Below, piece after piece: positions 11,601 through 12,601 of a DNA stretch of 12,601 nt. Position 1 is the stretch's first letter. Every line of letters starts with the position of its first letter. The notes beneath the pieces were generated by a model. It ran no database searches. It was not told the origin of the DNA and saw only the letters and a list, made by a program, of their open reading frames with translations. Both the position numbers and the translations under genes were made by a program. The DNA is from Lunasporangiospora selenospora (lineage: Eukaryota; Mortierellomycota; Mortierellomycetes; Mortierellales; Mortierellaceae). The DNA is taken from positions 1 to 12,601 of the forward strand of contig JAABOA010000128.1 in the NCBI GenBank assembly GCA_015680635.1, in the 5' to 3' direction.

Positions 11601-12601
11601 CTGGGCATAATGCTGAGAAGCAATTAGGATCACATTCAGAACCAGGACTCCTGTCATCAGCTTCCATAAGAAACCCTTTTTCTTGCTCACAAGATCATAG
11701 CAAATAGCGCGGATCTTATTCTTTGGTCGATCAGGTGTCGCCGTTGGTTTGATGAGTCGTAATTGTCGTCGCAAATCAATCCATCGACGCTGTTCGACCG
11801 TCAAGAGCGAGATGCCGTTCCAGGTTTTGAACGTTTCCAAAATGACACCAATAAAGATCTGAACAAACACAATAGAGCCGATCAACATGAAGATAATAAA
11901 GAAGAACGAGTTGAATCGGTTGGGTTCGTCAGGTAGTATAAAAGGTTGCTCGCCTAATTGGTCAGGGACGGCTCGTCCAGATTGCATGACGAGTACCCAT
12001 CCCTCTTGCGACGCCATTTCAAAAAGAGTCAAAACTGCTGCTTGAACTGTGTCGAAACTGTAATCGTAAGGGTTGCTCCAGATCCTTGGTATTAAAATAT
12101 CGCCATTGTCATCATCGCTGGGCTGACTCATGAATTCCCCCACACACTCCCCCTTGTTGAGAGTCATCCTGTCATTGCAGAGATAAAAGTATCCTGCAAA
12201 GATATTGACCGCATAGATGGCGAATGGCCAAAAGAGTAGCGCTGTCAAGACGAGTGCAACAACCATCCGCGGCATAGCTTTGGTGATTGCCCGAAACATG
12301 GCAGAGACGCCTTCAAAGTATCGGATAAGTCGAAGTACTTGTAAACAAGAGAGGGCTCGTGCAGCGCGAGAGACACTGTAGTGATGATCCAGTTCTGCAA
12401 ATGTTCGTACGCAGCTTAAGGTGACGATACAAAGGTCCATGCAATTCCAGAGATCTCTCAAGTACCCGGTTGGTGTGAAGAGGAACCCCTCTGCTAGAAT
12501 CCTGAGACACTGCTCGAAGACAAAGATAATTGTCATTACATGGTCAATGTCGCTCAGAATATCCTGCTTGCGCAGATCTCCCGTCAACATTCCCTGGCGT
12601 C
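8690..12601 (-). CDS. CCH1: Cch1-family voltage-gated calcium channel alpha subunit (3' part)
   Basis: Plasma-membrane Ca2+ channel, in fungi partnered by Mid1. The gene enters from the right edge already in domain III. Exons (minus): 12601-11576, 11489-11413, 11314-11228, 11148-11051, 10960-9749, 9631-9477, 9362-9125, 9019-8877, 8787-8690; about 1,043 residues, all in phase. Domain III shows S2-S6 with an Arg-bearing S4 (RAARALSCLQVLRLIRY) and pore LFEMASQEGW (filter Glu codon 12005-12003). Domain IV shows S1-S6, S4 EKFLLITISFRLAQR and pore RMTTGENW (filter Glu codon 10782-10780). After it comes the fungal hallmark YLESDCGS, then S6 LLNMFIAVIISNFSF. A degenerate EF-hand-like loop DPRGTGFIGPKD (fragment residues 579-590) follows S6, then a Ser-rich insert (about 624-765) and a conserved helical tail. 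The C-terminal exons (9362-8690) are low-complexity and rest mainly on splice phase and CTAAC branch points; the rest is secure. Confidence 0.94.
8844..8860. repeat. A17 homopolymer in the last CCH1 intron
   Basis: An uninterrupted run of 17 A on the plus strand, T17 on the coding strand. It lies in the 89-nt intron 8788-8876 and ends close to a second possible acceptor (TTTGACAG). That acceptor would make an intron of only about 45 nt and a short C-terminus, so the downstream acceptor at 8788 is preferred. Confidence 0.85.
9952..10377 (-). other. Ser-rich disordered insert in Cch1 C-terminal region
   Basis: About 142 residues rich in Ser, Pro, Thr and Gly (for example SPPSPQHSPSTS, SRRWSRLSISPRL) separate the EF-hand-like segment from the next conserved block, KYNLECIDFVALQQALSRLD. 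The reading frame is uninterrupted and has no splice-like break, so it is taken as coding. Basic-Ser and SP motifs suggest possible phosphorylation (inference). Confidence 0.7.

Overview
The window is nuclear DNA of a fungus, most likely an early-diverging one of the Mucoromycota/Mortierella type. That placement is inferred from gene content and style and was not tested. The evidence is a Cch1-family fungal calcium channel, genes split by many short introns (mostly 79-133 nt) with GTAAGT/GTATGT donors and CTAAC-type branch points (one perfect TACTAAC at 503-509), long T runs at intron 3' ends, and purine or pyrimidine microsatellites around the genes. There is no bacterial-type operon, RNA gene, CRISPR array or intact mobile element.

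Layout from left to right. Positions 1-468 are gene-free 3' flank. Positions 3582-469 (minus) hold a complete eight-exon gene for a bifunctional 6-phosphofructo-2-kinase/fructose-2,6-bisphosphatase (635 aa), with a 16-nt first coding exon, a 20-nt microexon, a 569-nt third intron and a last exon that contributes only the stop codon. Positions 3583-4193 are a divergent promoter region rich in A/T runs. Positions 4194-4590 (plus) hold a two-exon gene for a small two-helix membrane protein of the PLDc_N type (88 aa); its first exon looks like a complete ORF only because the splice donor overlaps an apparent TAG. Positions 4591-6876 are about 2.3 kb without an intact gene, containing frame-broken coding relics and a diverged direct repeat (4841-4900 and 6241-6292). 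Positions 8296-7011 (minus) hold a complete three-exon gene for the electron transfer flavoprotein beta subunit (259 aa). Positions 12601-8690 (minus) hold the 3' nine exons of CCH1 (about 1,043 residues), from domain III helix S2 to the stop.

The genes do not form a pathway. PFKFB sets fructose-2,6-bisphosphate and so glycolytic flux, ETF-beta carries electrons from mitochondrial acyl-CoA dehydrogenases, and Cch1 is the plasma-membrane Ca2+ channel. Exon models were built by eye from splice consensus, reading phase and family motifs. Every junction is phase-consistent, but none has been confirmed with transcripts. No clear new system was found. The points most worth checking are the microexon and stop-exon architecture of PFKFB, a possible internal start in its long intron, the hidden second exon of the small membrane protein, and the repeat-bearing relic region.
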